A stretch of 64,000 nucleotides of DNA, from positions 54,669 through 118,668 of the forward strand of contig CAYFKR010000011.1 in assembly GCA_964343835.1 (NCBI GenBank). The letters are read 5' to 3'. Made by a program: the position numbers and the translations under genes. This document shows, in pieces, positions 49,955-60,569 of the stretch. This stretch comes from CALEMW01 sp964343835 (lineage in GTDB: Bacteria > Krumholzibacteriota > Krumholzibacteriia > LZORAL124-64-63). The stretch's first letter is position 1. Every line of letters starts with the position of its first letter. The notes beneath the pieces are model-generated. The model searched no databases. It saw nothing but the letters and a program-made list of their open reading frames with translations, and had not been told where the DNA came from.

Positions 49955-52900
49955 ATGGCGCTTCGACGACTCCTGGCCCGATCCTTCGCCACCCTGCTCG
50001 CTTCGGCCCTCGTGATGACACCTCTTCCCGGCTCCTCCGCCTCGGAGGATCCTCCCGGAATGATCCTCTTCCCCGATTCCTACAGCATCACGCTCGTACC
50101 AGGCGGCCTGGAAGAGCGGATCATGTCCATCACCAACGACGGCGGCGCGGATCTCGAGTGGACGTCCGACGTGCTCATGCCGGAGGCGGGCGAGATCTAC
50201 AGCCTTGCTCCCGTGACCTGGACTCCGGAACCGGACCCTGAAGTGGTCCCGGGCGCGATGCCCGGCCTGCGTAGGGGAATCGTCGAGGCGAAACTCAATG
50301 ACCTGTCCGGGGTGCAGATCGTGTGGGACCGCTCTCACTCCCAGATCGACACCTTCACTCATCAGGCCATCATCAGGGATATCCAGGACCGCGGAGCCGT
50401 GGTCCATGTGAATCATGACGCCATCACGCCGGCCACCCTGGCCGGACGTAGCATCCTCTGGGTTAACGACTGCAATTCCAACTGGACTTCGGCCGAGCTG
50501 GAAGCGGTCGCGGACTGGGTGCGCAGCGGCGGCGGCCTCTACCTCGAAGGGGACAACGCGCCGAGCGTCACCGCCTTCAATGCGATCCTCCAGGCCATGC
50601 AGGCGGATACCCGGTTCGCCGAGACCGATGCGACGGCCGGGGTCTCCACAACCGTCTACCCCCACGATGTCTCCGAAGACGTCACGTCCGTCTATTTCGC
50701 GGGACCACTGACGACGATCATGGAACCGCTCGGGGAGAGCGTTCTTGTCGCTCGAGAGGCGGGCGGACTGCCAGGCATCGCCGCCGAGCTGTGCGGAGCC
50801 GGACGCGTGGTCGCCGCTTGCGACGAGATCTCCATGGACATCGCCATCGGAGGCGGCGACAACCGTGTGCTTGCCAACCAGATCGTCGACTGGCTGGCCA
50901 GCGTGACCTGGGTGCGGCTCACGCCGTCCGCCGGGACGGTGCCGGCCGGCACGTCCTCCGACGTGACGCTGACATTCGATGCCGAAGGTCTGTGTGGGGC
51001 GGATGCGGAGGCGCGGATCGTGATCTCCGGGAATGCGCCGGCGACCCCGACGGCCACGGTCCACGCCGCGATGATCGTCACCGGAGGTCCCGACATCGTC
51101 CCCGACACGAATGCGATCGGGTTTGGCGGAGTGCCGGTCGGAACCACGGTCAACGATACGCTCACTGTCCGCAACCTTGGCTGTTCGACCCTCAACGTCA
51201 CCTCCATGACCACCGACTCCGACGCCTACACCGTCCACGGAAATCCCTTCTCCCTGGTGCCTGGAGATGAGCGGATCATCGTCGTGTCGTTCGCCCCGGC
51301 CGACGACATCCTGTACCCGGGCCTGCTGAGGTTCACCACCAACGACCCCCACGACCCGACGCCCTTCGTGGTCCTGTCGGGCGAGGGTGTCACGGGTCCC
51401 GAGATCGCGGTCGAGCCCGATTCCGTGGCGGTCGACGTCACGTCGGGAATCACCGTGGACATGCCGGTGACGATCTCGAACGTCGGGGACATGGATCTGG
51501 AGTGGGCGGCGGTGATCGAAGATCCGGTGGCGGAATCGGGTGATCTCTGGGGCGTCAGCATCCTGATCGACTACGAACATGGACAGAGCTACTCGTCCTA
51601 CGGGAGCACGATCAGCCAAGATCTGCACTGGCGAGAAGCATGGATCGACAACACCTGGAGGCCGATCACACCGGAGGATCTCGAGGACTACGACATCTTC
51701 TGGACGAGCTCCCTGACAGTCGCCTTCAGCGAAAGCGAATTGACGGCACTGGCGGACTGGGTCCGGGAGGGCGGCACACTCTACATCGAAGGCGGCAGCG
51801 ACGACGCCATCCCGGCTCACAACGCCATGCTCGAAGCCGTGGGATCGGATCTGCGCGTCTCCCAATGGAACTGTCTGAGCGGATCCTCGACCAACGTCCG
51901 CACCCACACGATCACCGAAGGCGTCGCATCCGTCCTGATCGGCTACACCGACACGCGGCTGACCCAGGAAGGACTCGAATCGGCCGAACTGCTGGTCGAG
52001 GACGCGAACGGCACTCCGACGGTGGCCGTCCAGCATCTGGGCCGGGGGCGCGTGGCCGTCGCCACGAGCTCCATCTCGCGCGACTCCTTCATCGACCAGG
52101 ACGACAATCGCCTGCTTTGCAACCGCCTCTTCGACTGGATGGCCAGGGACCACTGGATCAGGGTCGAGCCCGCATCGGGGCTCATCCCGCGCGGTGGATC
52201 CAGGGAGGTGCTCTTCCGCTTCGACTCATCAACGACCTGCGATCCCGTGCGAGCCGCCCATGTCGATGTCCGGGCGACCGACGATTCGACGCCGTCGGTA
52301 CGGATCCCCGTGGCCATGAACCACGAGCTCACGTCCCGGATCTCGGTGGATCGAACGGCCATCGACTTCGGCGACCACTTCGTCGGCGCCGTCGTCAGGG
52401 AGACCATCGTCGTCCGCAACCTGGGCTGTACCGAGCTCGAAGTTGCATCCTTCTCGACGGACCACGCGGACTTCTCGACCGACGTCGACTCCTTCACGTT
52501 GCCGCCCGACGGGACCTGGGAGTTCGCCGCCATCCACTCCCCGACATCGGTGGGACCGGCTGCGGCCACGCTCTCCATCTCCACCAACGACCCGGCCGAG
52601 CCCGTCCTGAACATCTCCCTCACGGGCACCGGGGTCGTCGCGCCCGTTCTCGCAGCGTCCCCCGACTCCCTGCGGGCGATCCTGAACAACTTCGAGTCGG
52701 AGGCCGCACGGGTCGAGCTCAGGAACGACGGCGGGAGCGACCTGCTGCTCTCCCTGACACGAAGACATGTCCGGTCGAAAGGTCGAACCGACGATCAGCG
52801 GGCCATCGGTGACGACAGGTCCGTCCTGTTGTTCCGCGACTTCGTCCCCTGGGGCGCCGATGTGGTGCCGGAGCTGGAGGCCCTGGGCTGCACCGTGACC

Positions 52901-55900
52901 AGACGCTCGTCAGGCAATCTCGCCACCGAGGACTTCTCGCTCTACGACATGATGTACATCACCGGAGGGCTGGCCTACTCGGGATCGCCCATGATCACCC
53001 AGGTCCGGGACAACCTCGACCGCATCGAGCAGTACCTGGACGACGGCGGCGTGCTGATCTTCGTCGGCGGCACCAGTGGGGGATCGTTCGACCTTCCGTC
53101 GGGCGTTCGCACCACGTTCGGGCTCTCCGAGGTCGACACGGTCACGGCCCCTGACCATCCCATCGCCGAGGGCCTCGATGAGGTCCTCTCGGCGACCTAC
53201 TCGAGCCGCGACTGGTTCGAGGACGTTCCGGCCGAAGCGGACATCGTCACGCGGGACGACGAGGGCATGCCCACGACCATCGTCTACCGCCATGGACTCG
53301 GCACCGTCGTCGCCCTCGGATCGGCCGGGGATTGCTTCCTGCCCGGCGGCACCTGCGGGGACGACGCGAACATGGCCGGGCTTTGGCGGAACGCCGTCTC
53401 GTACTCCCTGAAGACATCCGGACCGCTATGGTTCACCGCGGCGCCCGACACCGCGACACTGGCGCCGGGCGAGGCCCTGGACGTCGACATCATCTTCAAC
53501 TCCCTCTCGCTGATCGGCGGGGACTACGCCGGGGAGCTGGTCATCCGCAGCAACGATCCGGTACTGCCCCTAGCCGTCGTGGACGTGGGATTGACGGTGA
53601 TCGGGACTCCGGAGATCGACGTCTCCACCGACACCTTGGATCTGGGCACGGTGTTCGTCCACGCGACCGGCCGACGCGACCTTACGGTGGCGAACGTCGG
53701 GACGGGCGACCTGGAGATCGCTGCCTCCATCGGCGGCAGATCCGTCTTCTCCGTGCAGCCGGAGACGCTCGTGGTGGCCCCGGGCGACGAGGGGATCCTC
53801 ACGGTCCTCCTTGATCCGGTGGCCGTCGGAGACCTCGCCGACGCCCTCACGCTCACGACCAACGACGAGGATGAACCGACCGTCGTCGTCCCCCTGTCGG
53901 GCACGGCGCTCAACGGGCCCGAGGTGTCGCTGGACACCGGCTCCGTCTCCGTCGACATGGACTCCTGGTCCACGACCGAATCGGAACTCACGATCACCAA
54001 CACGGGCGACTACCCCCTCGACTGGACCGCCGGCGTCTTGCACGACATCGACATCGTGAAGGACGGGGCCGGCACCGGTTTCTCGAGCCTCGAAGGGGTC
54101 CACATCCTCTGGGACATGGCCCACGGCCAGGTGGACACGTCGGGCTGGAGCCGGATCCTGACGGACCTGCAGGACCGCGGCGCGACGGTGACGGTCAACG
54201 GGGCGTACATCACCCGGGTGCTGCTGGAGAACTACAACCTGCTTTGGCTCGTCGACTTCCCGGATGACCTGACCATGAACGAGTCCTATGCGGTGGCCGA
54301 CTGGGTGAGCCAGGGGGGCGCCCTCTTGCTCGAGGGGCACGAATTTTTTTCCGGCTTCGACCCGCTGCTCACCACCCTCGGGGCACACATCGACTACGGC
54401 TACGGTTCGTGCAACACCGGCCCCACCAGTTTCATCGTGCCGCACTCGAGCACTGTCGACGTCTCGACGATCTACATACCCAATCCGTCCACCAGCGTCG
54501 AGGCGGTCGGCGACGCGGTCAGGCTCGTCTGGGACTCCAGAGATCGCACGTGCGTCGCCGTGGAAACCATCGAGTCCGGTCGCATCGCGGCTGTCAGCAC
54601 CGAGATCTTTGCGGAGTACTCCATCGACCGGGGCAACAACCGACTCTTCGCCAACCAACTCGTCGACTGGCTCGTCCGCCCTTCCTGGGTGTCCGTGTCC
54701 CCGGAGATCGGCGTCATCGATCCGGGCGGATCCGAGACCCTGACCCTGTCGTTCGACTCGGCCGACTACTGCTACGGCAGCTACGACGCCCGCATGATCC
54801 TGGCGACCAACGCCCCCCTCTCGCCCTTCATGGAGATCCCGGTCGGGATCTCCGTCTCCGCCGTCCCCCTGATCAGCGCGGCACCCGACACCCTCGACCT
54901 GGGCCGGACCTACGTGGGCATCCCCCTGGAGGGCTCCGTGACCGTGGGCAACACGGGGTGCGGCTTCCTGTCGGTGCAGTCCCTCGCCACCGACGACCCG
55001 TCGATCACCCACGAGCCGGGACCGTTCGCCCTAGGGCCGGAGCAGACCCGGAACATCGACGTCTTCTTCTCCCCCACCGAGTCCGGACCGGTCGCTGCGA
55101 CCATGTCGATCATCTCCAACGCGGCCGGCGGCGACACGACGACGGTGATCGTGACCGCCGAAGCCCTGGATCCTCCCGTCCCGTCCGCATCTCCCGACTC
55201 CCTCGACGTCACGCTGCTCAACGGCGAAACCCTCGCCCGCACGCTGACGATCACCAACGAGGGGGGCAGCGACATGGAGTGGTCCCTGATGATCGCCGGA
55301 CCGGGTGAGACACCCGCCGCGCTCGCCTCTACGGCACCGGCCGTCGATCCCGAGGCGGACGGCGGGCCAGCGACCACGGCGACCGGCGCCGGTCGCAGCC
55401 CGCGGATCTCGGACCTGCTGGGCGTGAAGGTCCTGTTCGACCGCGCCCACGCCCAGCCCGCTGTCACCAACTGGTCCGTCGCGACCGGGGATCTGATGGA
55501 TCGCGGGGCGATCGTCGATGAGAACTTCTTGCCCCTGTCCCGTGCGATCCTCGACGACTACGACGTGCTGTGGATCATCGATTGCATCGCCACCTTCACG
55601 GACGACGAATTCGACGCCGTGTCGGGCTGGGTGCTCGACGGCGGCCACCTGATCCTGGAAGGCGACAACGCGGGCGCCCTGCCCGTCTTCAACGAGATCC
55701 TGGCGGCCACCCGGGCCGAGTTCCGCTTTGCTGCCGTCGCGGGCGCTTCCGGCGTCTCGTCCGACATCGCGACGCACCCCCTGACCGAGGGCGTGGCGTC
55801 CGTGTACTTCTCCAGCCCCCAGGCCTCGTTCGTCGACGTCGCCGCCCCCGCGGCCGTCATCGCCAACGACGTGCAGGGCCATCCCGTGCTCGTGGCCACG

Positions 55901-57496
55901 GACGCCGGCGAGGGCAGGATCGTCGCGACCACCGACGAGGTGTTCGCCGACTTCACCATCGGCGAGGCGGGGAACCGCATCCTGGCCGGCAACGTCGTCG
56001 ACTGGTTCGTCGGAGCTCCCTGGCTCGAACTGCAGCCCGCATCCGGGACCCTCGCAGCCGGCGCCTCTGCCGACGTCCAGGTCGTCTTCCATTCCAACGA
56101 TGGCCAGTTCGGCGATCACACAGCGAACGTGATCCTGGAGACCAACGATCCCTTCGGCGACGACATCACGGTGCCCGTGACCCTCCACATCGTCGACGTG
56201 TCGGCCGACCCGCCGAGCCGCCTCCTGCCTGCGGGCTGGTCCATGATCGGTACGCCCCTGCAGCACGAGCCCGGCGCCACCCTCGAGGACTGCATCCTGG
56301 ACGCCGCTCCCGCGGGCGCCTACCTGTTCGGCTACGACCCGGAAACGGGCTACACGCTGCTCGATCCGACTGACCCCGTCGTCCAGGGGCAGGGCATGTG
56401 GATCACCACACCCCAGCCCTTCGACTGGACCATGGCGGGCTCCCCCGACCACGAGGGCGTGGACGTCCCCCTGAACCGGGGCTGGACCCTGGTGGGCTAC
56501 CCTCTGTGGCGAAACGCCCCGACGGCCGGCGTGACGGTCGTCCACGGCCAGCAGGCCTTCACGTACGAAGAGGCGGCTGGATGGGGACTGGTCTCCGGCA
56601 CCCTGTTCGGGTACGACGATGCGGCGGCGGCGTACGCTCCCGCCACGACGTTCCAGCCATGGCACGCCTACTGGGTGGCGTCGTACGCCGACGGGCTGGC
56701 GCTGCGCTTCACCGAGGAGGGCATGCTGTACTCCGACCCGCCGGCCGCGAAGAGCGACGAGGGCTGGACGATCCGCCTCTCCCTCGACGACTCCCCCGCC
56801 GCCCTCGAACTCGGCCGCCGCCCCGACTGCGGCCCGGGCTTCGATCCACTCCACGACACCCCGTCACCCCCCTCGGCCCCGACCGACACCGAGACCCCGA
56901 CCATGTCCTTCCACCACCCCGAGTGGAGCCTGCCCACCGGCAACCGCATGGCCGCCGACTTCATCGGCATGGACGACGAACCGGCCTCGTGGTCGATCGT
57001 CGTGGTGGGTGCAGCGGGCGGCACCGCGACCTTGCGCTGGGACGCCTCGGAGCTGCCCCCCGGCGCGGACCTCCAGGTCTACCTGCCGGCCACGAACGAG
57101 CTGGCCACGGCCTCGCTGCGCGACCGCGACTCCGTCACCATCGCGACCTCGGGCGGACCGGTGGAAGTCCGCTTCCAGTCCCCCGACGCCATGCCCGAAC
57201 TCCCGTGGCTGCTGGAGGGCCTGAACCTCCGCAACGCCCCGAACCCGTTCAACCCGAGCACGACGTTCCACTTCAATCTGCCGAGCAGGGGGCACGCGGT
57301 GATCACGGTCTTCGACCTCCGCGGCGCCGTCGTGCGCACCCTCGACGCCGGCACCCTGGAGGCCGGCCGCCGCGCCGTCGTCTGGAACGGCCGCAGCGAC
57401 GCGGGCGGCACCGCCGCCAGCGGCCTGTACTTCTACCGGCTCACCGTCGACGGCCGCCGCATGGGCGACACGCGCAAGATGAGCCTCCTGAAATGA
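49955..57496 (+). CDS. Giant secreted protein: five repeated ~420-residue modules and FlgD-Ig tail
   Basis: A 2513-residue exported protein. A signal peptide ends near SSASED. Five modules start near residues 116, 529, 951, 1377 and 1821. Each has a GATase/DUF4350-like Rossmann unit (GVQIVWDRSHSQID ... VADWVRSGGGLYLEGDN ... NRVLANQIVDWL) followed by ASH/choice-of-anchor D-type beta domains (PDSLxxxLxxG, TNDPxxPxxxxxLxGxG). Module 3 is most diverged. After residue 2088 come a domain opening with PAGWSMIGTP and, from 2420, a FlgD-Ig/type IX-like domain (NPFNPSTTFHF ... GLYFYRLTVDG ... KMSLLK). Function unknown; the glutamine-amidotransferase nucleophile is absent, so the units are probably binding domains. 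ATG at 49955 was preferred over one 54 bases upstream because the signal peptide begins there. Confidence 0.82.
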   Translation: MALRRLLARSFATLLASALVMTPLPGSSASEDPPGMILFPDSYSITLVPGGLEERIMSITNDGGADLEWTSDVLMPEAGEIYSLAPVTWTPEPDPEVVPGAMPGLRRGIVEAKLNDLSGVQIVWDRSHSQIDTFTHQAIIRDIQDRGAVVHVNHDAITPATLAGRSILWVNDCNSNWTSAELEAVADWVRSGGGLYLEGDNAPSVTAFNAILQAMQADTRFAETDATAGVSTTVYPHDVSEDVTSVYFAGPLTTIMEPLGESVLVAREAGGLPGIAAELCGAGRVVAACDEISMDIAIGGGDNRVLANQIVDWLASVTWVRLTPSAGTVPAGTSSDVTLTFDAEGLCGADAEARIVISGNAPATPTATVHAAMIVTGGPDIVPDTNAIGFGGVPVGTTVNDTLTVRNLGCSTLNVTSMTTDSDAYTVHGNPFSLVPGDERIIVVSFAPADDILYPGLLRFTTNDPHDPTPFVVLSGEGVTGPEIAVEPDSVAVDVTSGITVDMPVTISNVGDMDLEWAAVIEDPVAESGDLWGVSILIDYEHGQSYSSYGSTISQDLHWREAWIDNTWRPITPEDLEDYDIFWTSSLTVAFSESELTALADWVREGGTLYIEGGSDDAIPAHNAMLEAVGSDLRVSQWNCLSGSSTNVRTHTITEGVASVLIGYTDTRLTQEGLESAELLVEDANGTPTVAVQHLGRGRVAVATSSISRDSFIDQDDNRLLCNRLFDWMARDHWIRVEPASGLIPRGGSREVLFRFDSSTTCDPVRAAHVDVRATDDSTPSVRIPVAMNHELTSRISVDRTAIDFGDHFVGAVVRETIVVRNLGCTELEVASFSTDHADFSTDVDSFTLPPDGTWEFAAIHSPTSVGPAAATLSISTNDPAEPVLNISLTGTGVVAPVLAASPDSLRAILNNFESEAARVELRNDGGSDLLLSLTRRHVRSKGRTDDQRAIGDDRSVLLFRDFVPWGADVVPELEALGCTVTRRSSGNLATEDFSLYDMMYITGGLAYSGSPMITQVRDNLDRIEQYLDDGGVLIFVGGTSGGSFDLPSGVRTTFGLSEVDTVTAPDHPIAEGLDEVLSATYSSRDWFEDVPAEADIVTRDDEGMPTTIVYRHGLGTVVALGSAGDCFLPGGTCGDDANMAGLWRNAVSYSLKTSGPLWFTAAPDTATLAPGEALDVDIIFNSLSLIGGDYAGELVIRSNDPVLPLAVVDVGLTVIGTPEIDVSTDTLDLGTVFVHATGRRDLTVANVGTGDLEIAASIGGRSVFSVQPETLVVAPGDEGILTVLLDPVAVGDLADALTLTTNDEDEPTVVVPLSGTALNGPEVSLDTGSVSVDMDSWSTTESELTITNTGDYPLDWTAGVLHDIDIVKDGAGTGFSSLEGVHILWDMAHGQVDTSGWSRILTDLQDRGATVTVNGAYITRVLLENYNLLWLVDFPDDLTMNESYAVADWVSQGGALLLEGHEFFSGFDPLLTTLGAHIDYGYGSCNTGPTSFIVPHSSTVDVSTIYIPNPSTSVEAVGDAVRLVWDSRDRTCVAVETIESGRIAAVSTEIFAEYSIDRGNNRLFANQLVDWLVRPSWVSVSPEIGVIDPGGSETLTLSFDSADYCYGSYDARMILATNAPLSPFMEIPVGISVSAVPLISAAPDTLDLGRTYVGIPLEGSVTVGNTGCGFLSVQSLATDDPSITHEPGPFALGPEQTRNIDVFFSPTESGPVAATMSIISNAAGGDTTTVIVTAEALDPPVPSASPDSLDVTLLNGETLARTLTITNEGGSDMEWSLMIAGPGETPAALASTAPAVDPEADGGPATTATGAGRSPRISDLLGVKVLFDRAHAQPAVTNWSVATGDLMDRGAIVDENFLPLSRAILDDYDVLWIIDCIATFTDDEFDAVSGWVLDGGHLILEGDNAGALPVFNEILAATRAEFRFAAVAGASGVSSDIATHPLTEGVASVYFSSPQASFVDVAAPAAVIANDVQGHPVLVATDAGEGRIVATTDEVFADFTIGEAGNRILAGNVVDWFVGAPWLELQPASGTLAAGASADVQVVFHSNDGQFGDHTANVILETNDPFGDDITVPVTLHIVDVSADPPSRLLPAGWSMIGTPLQHEPGATLEDCILDAAPAGAYLFGYDPETGYTLLDPTDPVVQGQGMWITTPQPFDWTMAGSPDHEGVDVPLNRGWTLVGYPLWRNAPTAGVTVVHGQQAFTYEEAAGWGLVSGTLFGYDDAAAAYAPATTFQPWHAYWVASYADGLALRFTEEGMLYSDPPAAKSDEGWTIRLSLDDSPAALELGRRPDCGPGFDPLHDTPSPPSAPTDTETPTMSFHHPEWSLPTGNRMAADFIGMDDEPASWSIVVVGAAGGTATLRWDASELPPGADLQVYLPATNELATASLRDRDSVTIATSGGPVEVRFQSPDAMPELPWLLEGLNLRNAPNPFNPSTTFHFNLPSRGHAVITVFDLRGAVVRTLDAGTLEAGRRAVVWNGRSDAGGTAASGLYFYRLTVDGRRMGDTRKMSLLK

Positions 57497-57522
57497 GCCC
57501 GATCGTGAAGGGACGAATCGAT

Positions 57523-58062
57523 ATGCGCTGCGCGACTTTCCTGATGCTGATCGTCCTTGCCGTAGGTTCGGCCGCGGCCCAGGACCTCGTGCTCGAAGCC
57601 CGGATCACGGCGGACGGGACGTCCTGCGAGCCCCGCCTGTTCGGCTGGCGCGACGGCGCGCTCGACGGCGTCGACGTCCACGACGTGCCCGAGCCGCCGC
57701 TCCCGCCCGAGGGCACCCTGTCCCTCTGTTTCACCCGCACCGACCTGTCCCCGACGCGCTGGTTCGCGGACATGCGGTCGCCGTCGTGCATGGATGACGA
57801 TGCCGAGCGCTGGGTCGTGACCCTGCAGGGCGACTCGTCCGAATCGACCTGCGTGATCGACGTGGAGGCGGCCACGGGCGATGCCCAGCCCTACGTCCTC
57901 GTCGTGACGGGCGTGGGGATCGAAGCGCTCCGGTTGACGATCCCCGCGCAGTTCAGCGTGGATCCGGCGACGGTCTTCGACGACCTGCTCTTCGAGCTCG
58001 TCCCGCGCAGCACCGCGACGGTGGAGGAGGATTGGGGAGGCTTGAAGAAGCGGTTCCGGTAG
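57523..58062 (+). CDS. Small secreted protein with C-terminal WG-tail (3 of 3)
   Basis: A 179-residue exported protein (MRCATFLMLIVLAVGSAAAQ signal) of unrecognised family; beta-rich, five cysteines after the signal. It ends in WGGLKKRFR, the third example of the tail. It begins 26 nt after the giant gene with AAGGGA eight bases upstream; an alternative ATG overlaps the giant gene's stop (ATGA) but gives a weaker signal peptide. It is almost certainly co-transcribed with the giant protein, which carries a different (FlgD-Ig) tail. Confidence 0.75.
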   Translation: MRCATFLMLIVLAVGSAAAQDLVLEARITADGTSCEPRLFGWRDGALDGVDVHDVPEPPLPPEGTLSLCFTRTDLSPTRWFADMRSPSCMDDDAERWVVTLQGDSSESTCVIDVEAATGDAQPYVLVVTGVGIEALRLTIPAQFSVDPATVFDDLLFELVPRSTATVEEDWGGLKKRFR

Positions 58063-58155
58063 ACCCCGCGCCCCGCTTGTGGTGAGCGGCGAGATAATGA
58101 TATGGTTCGTTCAACAGCGAGCCCGCACCGCTCCCACCACGAATCGAGTTCTCCC

Positions 58156-60330
58156 ATGCGCACCCTCCCCCTCGCCGTCGCGCTCCTCGCCGCCCTCATC
58201 CTCCTGGCCAACTGCTCCTCCGACTCCCCCACGGGCCCGGGTCCCGACCCCCAGGACGAAGTGGTGGCGGAAGGAACCGTCGGCGCCGCCGGCGACACCC
58301 TCTCCGGCGACGGCGTGGCGGTGGGCGTACCCGCCGGCGCCCTGGGCGACGACGCGGAACTCACCCTCCTGCGCGAAAACGAGCCGAGCCTCGGCGACGA
58401 GACGGACTCGTACCGTCTCGAGGGCCTCCCCGCCGACTTCGACGAGCCGCTGACCATCCGCCTGGTCGCCCCGCCCACCGGCCGACACGAGGGCGGCGAG
58501 CCTTACGTCATGGCCTTCATCACCGGCATGCCCGCCGAAGGCGACACGTCGTACCACATGGCGGCCCTGCCCGCGGAGATGGTCGGCGACACCCTGGTGG
58601 CCGAGCTCGAACCGGGCGACTACCTGCTGGTCCGCGACGACGACAAGTCCATCGAGAACGTCATCCTCGACCTGATCCTGACCGGAACCCAGACCCTCGG
58701 CCGCTCCAGCGTGCAGATCCCCATCCCCATCTACGTGCGGGGCGGCGCGGACATCCTGTTCTACCGCGACCTGCTGCTGCAGTGGCTCGTGTTCGACGCC
58801 GAGCGGTTCCTGCCCCTGACCGACCAGTTCCGCCAAACCCTGTACCCGCAGCAGAACGCATACATGCCGCTGATCGAGGCGGACGTGTTCCACAACGACT
58901 ACATGGCCAGCCGTGTCAGCGGCCGCCTGATGCGCGAGGGGCCGGACGCAGCCGTGGTCGTGCCCCATGTCGAACTGGTGTACAGCCCGGACAGCTCGGT
59001 CGAGCTGACGGAGCTGCGCCGGCAGCTGCACTTCGTGCTCTGGCGCGAGGTCTGCGAGGCCCGCACGGGTCTGCCCGTGGACTGGTGGATGTACGCGACG
59101 CTCTACGCCATGTATGGCGACATCGACATCGAGATCCCCGCCTTCTTCGACCAGTGGCGTCCCCGCGCCCTGAAGGGCTTCCGGCGCACCGTCGAAATGG
59201 GCGACGACCCCTGGACCGGCGGCCTGGCCCTCTACGGCTACGGCATGATGGACTTCGCCATCTGGGTGGACGAGCACGACGGACCAGGCTGGGGCCGCGA
59301 CGCCCTCGCCGCCACCGTCAACGAACGCGCCGGCTACGACTACGACGACGTGCAGTTCCTGGCCGACGCCCTCCCCGGCTCCCCGAACCAGTGGTGGCCC
59401 GACTTCCTGGTCGACCTGCTCACCGGCCAGGTCCGCCCCTACCCCGACGGCCTCTACCTGGGCGCCGTGACCGGCGACTGGACCATCGACGACGACGGCG
59501 ACGAGTCCCACACCTTCACCGACGAACACGTGAGCCTGGACGCCGACCTGCACCGCGTCCGCCTGGAGCGCGACGACTTCCTGGAGGCCGAGACCCTGCG
59601 CTTCGACGTGTCGGACCCGCGCAACGCGTCGACCCTGGTGGTCTTCGCCGTGGACGACACCGGCTGGGACGAGGTCGGCCGCGGCGCGAGCGTCACCGTG
59701 GACCAGCTGGACGTGAAGGCGGCCCTGGACCAGGACCTGGTTGTGGTGGTGGCCAACTACGACATGGAAGCCGACGACGATTCGCGGCGCGACATCTCGG
59801 TGTCGGTGCTGCTGACCGACGGAACGCCGTTCCCGGACATCACGACCTTCGACGAGATCAGCATCACCGTGAAGACCGACAACTCGTACTCCCACGGCTA
59901 CACGTTCCGCAACGAGGGCCTGTCCGTGATGTCGGACGTGTACTGGGACGGCGCCGGTTTCTCGTTCGTGGACCCGGGCACCGGCCACGGCGACACCGTC
60001 AGCATCGCCGTGAACCCCGAGACCATGGCCATGGGCTCGTGGTGGGCGTCGACGTTCTACGAGGCCGTCAACGGCAACGAGCACTACATCCACCTGGCCG
60101 GCGAGGGCGTGCCCGTGGCCGAGTGGGGCGAGGACGATTGGGGCACCCGGTTCGTGCGCTGGGTCGTCTACGGCGACGACGAGGTCTGCGACCGTCTGGC
60201 GTCGGTGTACCACGAGGTCTGGTACGACGACGGCCTCGACCACTGGCTCACGGAGCACGACTGCCACGAGACCGAAGCGCTGTACGACACGAGCTCGATC
60301 CACATTCTGCTGCTGAAGAGGGCCGACTAG
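58156..60330 (+). CDS. Large lipoprotein with ZU5-like N-terminal domain
   Basis: A 724-residue lipoprotein (lipobox LLANC, then SSDSPTGPGPDP linker). Residues about 35-160 resemble a ZU5/VPAGAL domain (GVAVGVPAGALGDDAELTLL). The middle (about 250-440) is helical with aromatic-rich segments (VDWWMYATLYAMYG, LYGYGMMDFAIWVDEHDGPGWGRD) that look like the helical half of a metallopeptidase, but no HExxH is present. The C-terminal region is beta-rich. Function unknown. ATG chosen at the lipoprotein signal; an upstream ATG adds 18 residues. Confidence 0.72.
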   Translation: MRTLPLAVALLAALILLANCSSDSPTGPGPDPQDEVVAEGTVGAAGDTLSGDGVAVGVPAGALGDDAELTLLRENEPSLGDETDSYRLEGLPADFDEPLTIRLVAPPTGRHEGGEPYVMAFITGMPAEGDTSYHMAALPAEMVGDTLVAELEPGDYLLVRDDDKSIENVILDLILTGTQTLGRSSVQIPIPIYVRGGADILFYRDLLLQWLVFDAERFLPLTDQFRQTLYPQQNAYMPLIEADVFHNDYMASRVSGRLMREGPDAAVVVPHVELVYSPDSSVELTELRRQLHFVLWREVCEARTGLPVDWWMYATLYAMYGDIDIEIPAFFDQWRPRALKGFRRTVEMGDDPWTGGLALYGYGMMDFAIWVDEHDGPGWGRDALAATVNERAGYDYDDVQFLADALPGSPNQWWPDFLVDLLTGQVRPYPDGLYLGAVTGDWTIDDDGDESHTFTDEHVSLDADLHRVRLERDDFLEAETLRFDVSDPRNASTLVVFAVDDTGWDEVGRGASVTVDQLDVKAALDQDLVVVVANYDMEADDDSRRDISVSVLLTDGTPFPDITTFDEISITVKTDNSYSHGYTFRNEGLSVMSDVYWDGAGFSFVDPGTGHGDTVSIAVNPETMAMGSWWASTFYEAVNGNEHYIHLAGEGVPVAEWGEDDWGTRFVRWVVYGDDEVCDRLASVYHEVWYDDGLDHWLTEHDCHETEALYDTSSIHILLLKRAD

Positions 60331-60502
60331 GAACGAATACGCCATCTGCCGTACAGACCCGGCCCGGCCCCTCTTCTATGATTTTCGGGAGCGAATACCC
60401 GCCCGGCACGACGCATGGGCCGGATCGTCCCCGGGGGTTCGGAGAAGAGGGGGCGGTCCGTGCCCGGCGTCGTGAGGCCGGAGCCACATCACGGTTGCGC
60501 CC

Positions 60503-60543
60503 GAAGGCGGTCCTGGACGATCCTGTCCTCCACGACCGCCTTC
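60503..60543 (+). other. Inverted repeat just upstream of the thermonuclease gene
   Basis: GAAGGCGGTC/GACCGCCTTC (60503-60512 with 60534-60543) followed by TCGTTTCC. It is terminator-like but 27 nt before the next start codon, so it may be a leader hairpin or a late terminator for the lipoprotein gene. Confidence 0.45.
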
Positions 60544-60569
60544 TCGTTTCCGCCAACCGGGAGCCTCCC

